Shown piece by piece: positions 13,911 to 15,604 of a stretch of 15,604 nt of DNA. Position 1 is the stretch's first letter, and every line of letters starts with the position of its first letter. The stretch spans positions 1 through 15,604 of the forward strand of contig JAJYVN010000022.1 in the NCBI GenBank assembly GCA_021791995.1. Direction: 5' to 3'. The notes below the pieces were generated by a model. That model was not told the origin of the DNA. It saw only the letters and a program-made list of their open reading frames with translations, and searched no databases. The stretch is from Bacillota bacterium. Its GTDB lineage: Bacteria; Bacillota; Sulfobacillia; RBS10-35; JAJYVN01. The translations under genes were made by a program, and so were the position numbers.

Positions 13911-14567
13911 TCACCCGCCCCGGGAGCGCTCATCGCGCGGCAACAGATGCTGTGCCTTCAGTGCAGCCGCCGTTCGGTTTTGCACCTGCAACTTCCCGAG
14001 GATGTTGTTAACATGATTCTTCACGGTGCTTTCCGTAACGCCGAGGCCTGCGGCGATGTCTCGGTTGCTTTGACCCCGTGACAGAAGCCGCAGCACATCG
14101 AGTTCCCGCGGTGTCAGTTGATCCGCCTCCGAGTGCCGCGGTGCCAGCGCCAATTGCCGCAAATACTTCGCGGCGATATTGGCCTGCACGAATACCTCAC
14201 CCGCGGCCACGCGGCGGATCACCTGGCAGAGTTCGGCGGCATCCACGTCCTTCAAGAGATATCCCGCAGCACCGGCGCGAATGCCTTCGAGCACATAGTC
14301 TTCGGTGTCAAACGTGGTGAGAATTAGAACCCTCCCGTGCCCTTGGCCGACGATCCGCCGCGTGGCCTCCACCCCGTCGAGAATCGGCAATTGCAGATCC
14401 ATCAGAACGATGTCCGGGCGCAACTCCCCCGCCATCGTAACGGCCTGAGATCCGTCCGCTGCCTCTCCCGCGACGCAGAGACCCGGCTCTAGCCCCAGGA
14501 CCGTGCGCAAGCCTCTGCGCATGAGCGGTTGGTCCTCAGCAATCAAGACACGAATCGCGTCATGCAT
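13911..14567 (-). CDS. NarL/FixJ-family response regulator
   Basis: This DNA-binding response regulator of 218 residues is the partner of the adjacent kinase. The receiver domain occupies residues 5-120: acidic pair E11-D12 in VLIAEDQ, phosphoacceptor D57 in VLMDLQLP, T in LILTTFD and K in GYLLKDV. The C-terminal LuxR-type helix-turn-helix runs from LTPRELDVLRLLSRG through NRDIAAGLGVTESTVKNHV to LGKLQVQNRTAA. ATG 14567 was chosen because it overlaps the kinase stop (ATGCATGA, so the genes are coupled) and starts right before the receiver; an ATG three codons upstream (14576) and a TTG at 14588 are alternatives. It ends 16 nt from the convergent TPR gene's stop. Target promoters cannot be read from the sequence. 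Confidence 0.92.
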   Translation of the reverse strand: MHDAIRVLIAEDQPLMRRGLRTVLGLEPGLCVAGEAADGSQAVTMAGELRPDIVLMDLQLPILDGVEATRRIVGQGHGRVLILTTFDTEDYVLEGIRAGAAGYLLKDVDAAELCQVIRRVAAGEVFVQANIAAKYLRQLALAPRHSEADQLTPRELDVLRLLSRGQSNRDIAAGLGVTESTVKNHVNNILGKLQVQNRTAAALKAQHLLPRDERSRGG

Positions 14568-15604
14568 GCGCCCCATCTTCTTTCGCAAGCTCCATCCGCG
14601 GCAGGGTCCCGGTCACGGTCGTCCCAACACCGATTTGGCTTTCAATGCAGAGATCCCCTCCGAGTTCCACCAGTCGCTCACGCATACCTTGGAGGCCGAA
14701 ACGGTTTTCCGCCACGCGCTCGGGATCGAACCCACACCCGTCGTCCCGGATACGCAGGGACACCTGAGTGGCGTCGGATCGCAGTTCGACACGCACATGA
14801 TGGGGACGAGCGTGTCGCTCGCAATTCTGCAGAGCCTCCTTCGCCACCCGTACCATCGCCCCTCGCCCAGCCTCCGGGAGCTCTACGGGAGAAACAACCG
14901 TGATCGCGGTCCAACCATTGCGGATCGCCGCCTCTTCACACATCTGCCGCAGCGTCGCTGCAAGATCCCGAGGAACACTTGGCTCCCGGAGGTCGGAGAG
15001 GTAGTGGCGGAGATCCCGCATCGCCGCGCGCGCCGTCTCTTGCGTTTCACGCAAAAGGGCATCGGCTTTCCCCAAGTCCGTCGGCAAGAGGCGATGGACC
15101 GCCTCCATCTGGACGGTCACCGCTGAGAGGGCATGCCCCAGGGTGTCGTGGAGTTCGCGTGAAAGGCGGTTTCGCTCACGCAGGGTCGCCAACTCCTCCG
15201 CCATCACCGCGCGCTCTTGCAGTTCCGCATGGGCAATCCGGAGCTCCGCCAGCGACCTGGCTTGGGCATCCCGAATCGTATTATTGTCGGCAGCAAGACG
15301 TCCTAACAACAGGAGAACGGTGAAGAGGATCACCATATTGAGAAACGCCGGGCTGAGCACCAGATGCAGAGCCAGCCTGCCGCCGACGGCTATGAGCGTC
15401 AGGGAAGCACCGAGGACCGCTGCGCTGCCCCAGATCCTTAGACCCCGCCAGGAGATCTGCGCCCCCGCCCACCCCACGGAAATCATCAGGAGTGTAGCGA
15501 GGGCGGGATACGCGAGCGTTGCCGTAACCGCAGCCGCGAATCCGACCATCGCGGCTACGCCGCGCCGAACCGTGCCACCACCGCTATACAGGGAGAAGAC
15601 CCAG
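14560..15604 (-). CDS. HisKA_3 sensor histidine kinase (5' end outside window)
   Basis: This membrane histidine kinase of the NarX/DesK type phosphorylates the response regulator encoded next to it. The frame is open to the window edge (the first visible residues are WVFSLYSGGG), so at least 18 residues precede the Met codon at 15549 and the true start is not seen. Numbering from that Met, hydrophobic spans lie near 3-29, 39-57 and 62-85, followed by a coiled-coil linker (about 95-125). The phosphorylation site is H134 in LSRELHDTLGHALS. The ATPase domain has VAKEALQNCERHARP (N box, 235-249), DDGCGFD (269-275) and GLQGMRERL and GVGTTVTGTLP (G boxes). The periplasmic loops are very short, so it probably senses a membrane or intramembrane signal. 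The overlap with the regulator gene is 8 nt. Confidence 0.92.
   Translation of the reverse strand, partial: WVFSLYSGGGTVRRGVAAMVGFAAAVTATLAYPALATLLMISVGWAGAQISWRGLRIWGSAAVLGASLTLIAVGGRLALHLVLSPAFLNMVILFTVLLLLGRLAADNNTIRDAQARSLAELRIAHAELQERAVMAEELATLRERNRLSRELHDTLGHALSAVTVQMEAVHRLLPTDLGKADALLRETQETARAAMRDLRHYLSDLREPSVPRDLAATLRQMCEEAAIRNGWTAITVVSPVELPEAGRGAMVRVAKEALQNCERHARPHHVRVELRSDATQVSLRIRDDGCGFDPERVAENRFGLQGMRERLVELGGDLCIESQIGVGTTVTGTLPRMELAKEDGAHA

Noticed and set aside
13894..13918. GCGGG ... CCCGC hairpin between the TPR and response-regulator stops
   Set aside because: It has only 5 bp with a 15-nt loop and no T-tract, so it is too weak to call a terminator, although the position is suitable.

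Overview
The window is a GC-rich (about two thirds G+C by eye) stretch of bacterial chromosome carrying ordinary housekeeping and accessory genes on both strands. GTG, TTG or other non-ATG starts with clear Shine-Dalgarno sequences are frequent. The gene set (a YhaO-type nuclease, an ECF sigma/anti-sigma pair coupled to an ABC-2 exporter, a NarL-type two-component system, an IS607-like relic) would suit a Chloroflexota or deep-branching Bacillota bacterium, but nothing here fixes the taxonomy.

Layout, left to right. (1) 2-505 (+) is the 3' end of what looks like a DUF1156-family DNA adenine methylase. (2) 618-1850 (-) is a YhaO/SbcD-like DNA-repair phosphoesterase that appears to lack its first metal-binding aspartate. 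(3) Divergent from it, 1936-3288 (+) is a mannose-1-phosphate guanylyltransferase with an extra C-terminal domain. It ends in a hairpin shared with the convergent gene. (4) 3325-6435 (-) is a large GH78 alpha-L-rhamnosidase without a signal peptide. (5) 6590-9998 (+) is a compact four-gene operon: ECF sigma factor, membrane zinc-finger anti-sigma factor with a large extracytoplasmic domain, ABC ATPase and ABC-2 permease. It resembles a self-contained envelope-signal/export module. The ATPase has no normal start codon: its conserved N-terminus directly follows, in the same frame, the stop codon of the anti-sigma gene.

(6) 10.2-12.0 kb is a decaying zone. It holds a DUF488 gene with a degenerate N-terminus, an AlkA-like DNA glycosylase pseudogene (one frameshift plus a TGA where the helix-hairpin-helix Trp should be), and the relic of an IS607-type transposon (a broken serine-recombinase N-terminus joined to what looks like a TnpB tail), which ends in a 15-bp near-perfect hairpin. 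(7) 12227-13894 (+) is a TPR-repeat protein whose 5' end abuts the transposon relic. (8) 15604-13911 (-) is a histidine kinase/NarL-type response regulator pair, with the kinase running off the right edge.

Functionally, the window holds sugar metabolism (GDP-mannose synthesis, rhamnoside hydrolysis), DNA maintenance (nuclease, glycosylase relic, methylase) and two sensory modules (ECF/ABC and HK/RR). I saw no CRISPR array, tRNA, rRNA or prophage. I did not find a convincing wholly new system. The best leads are the altered nuclease motif, the sigma/anti-sigma/ABC junction, and the IS607 relic with its terminal hairpin.
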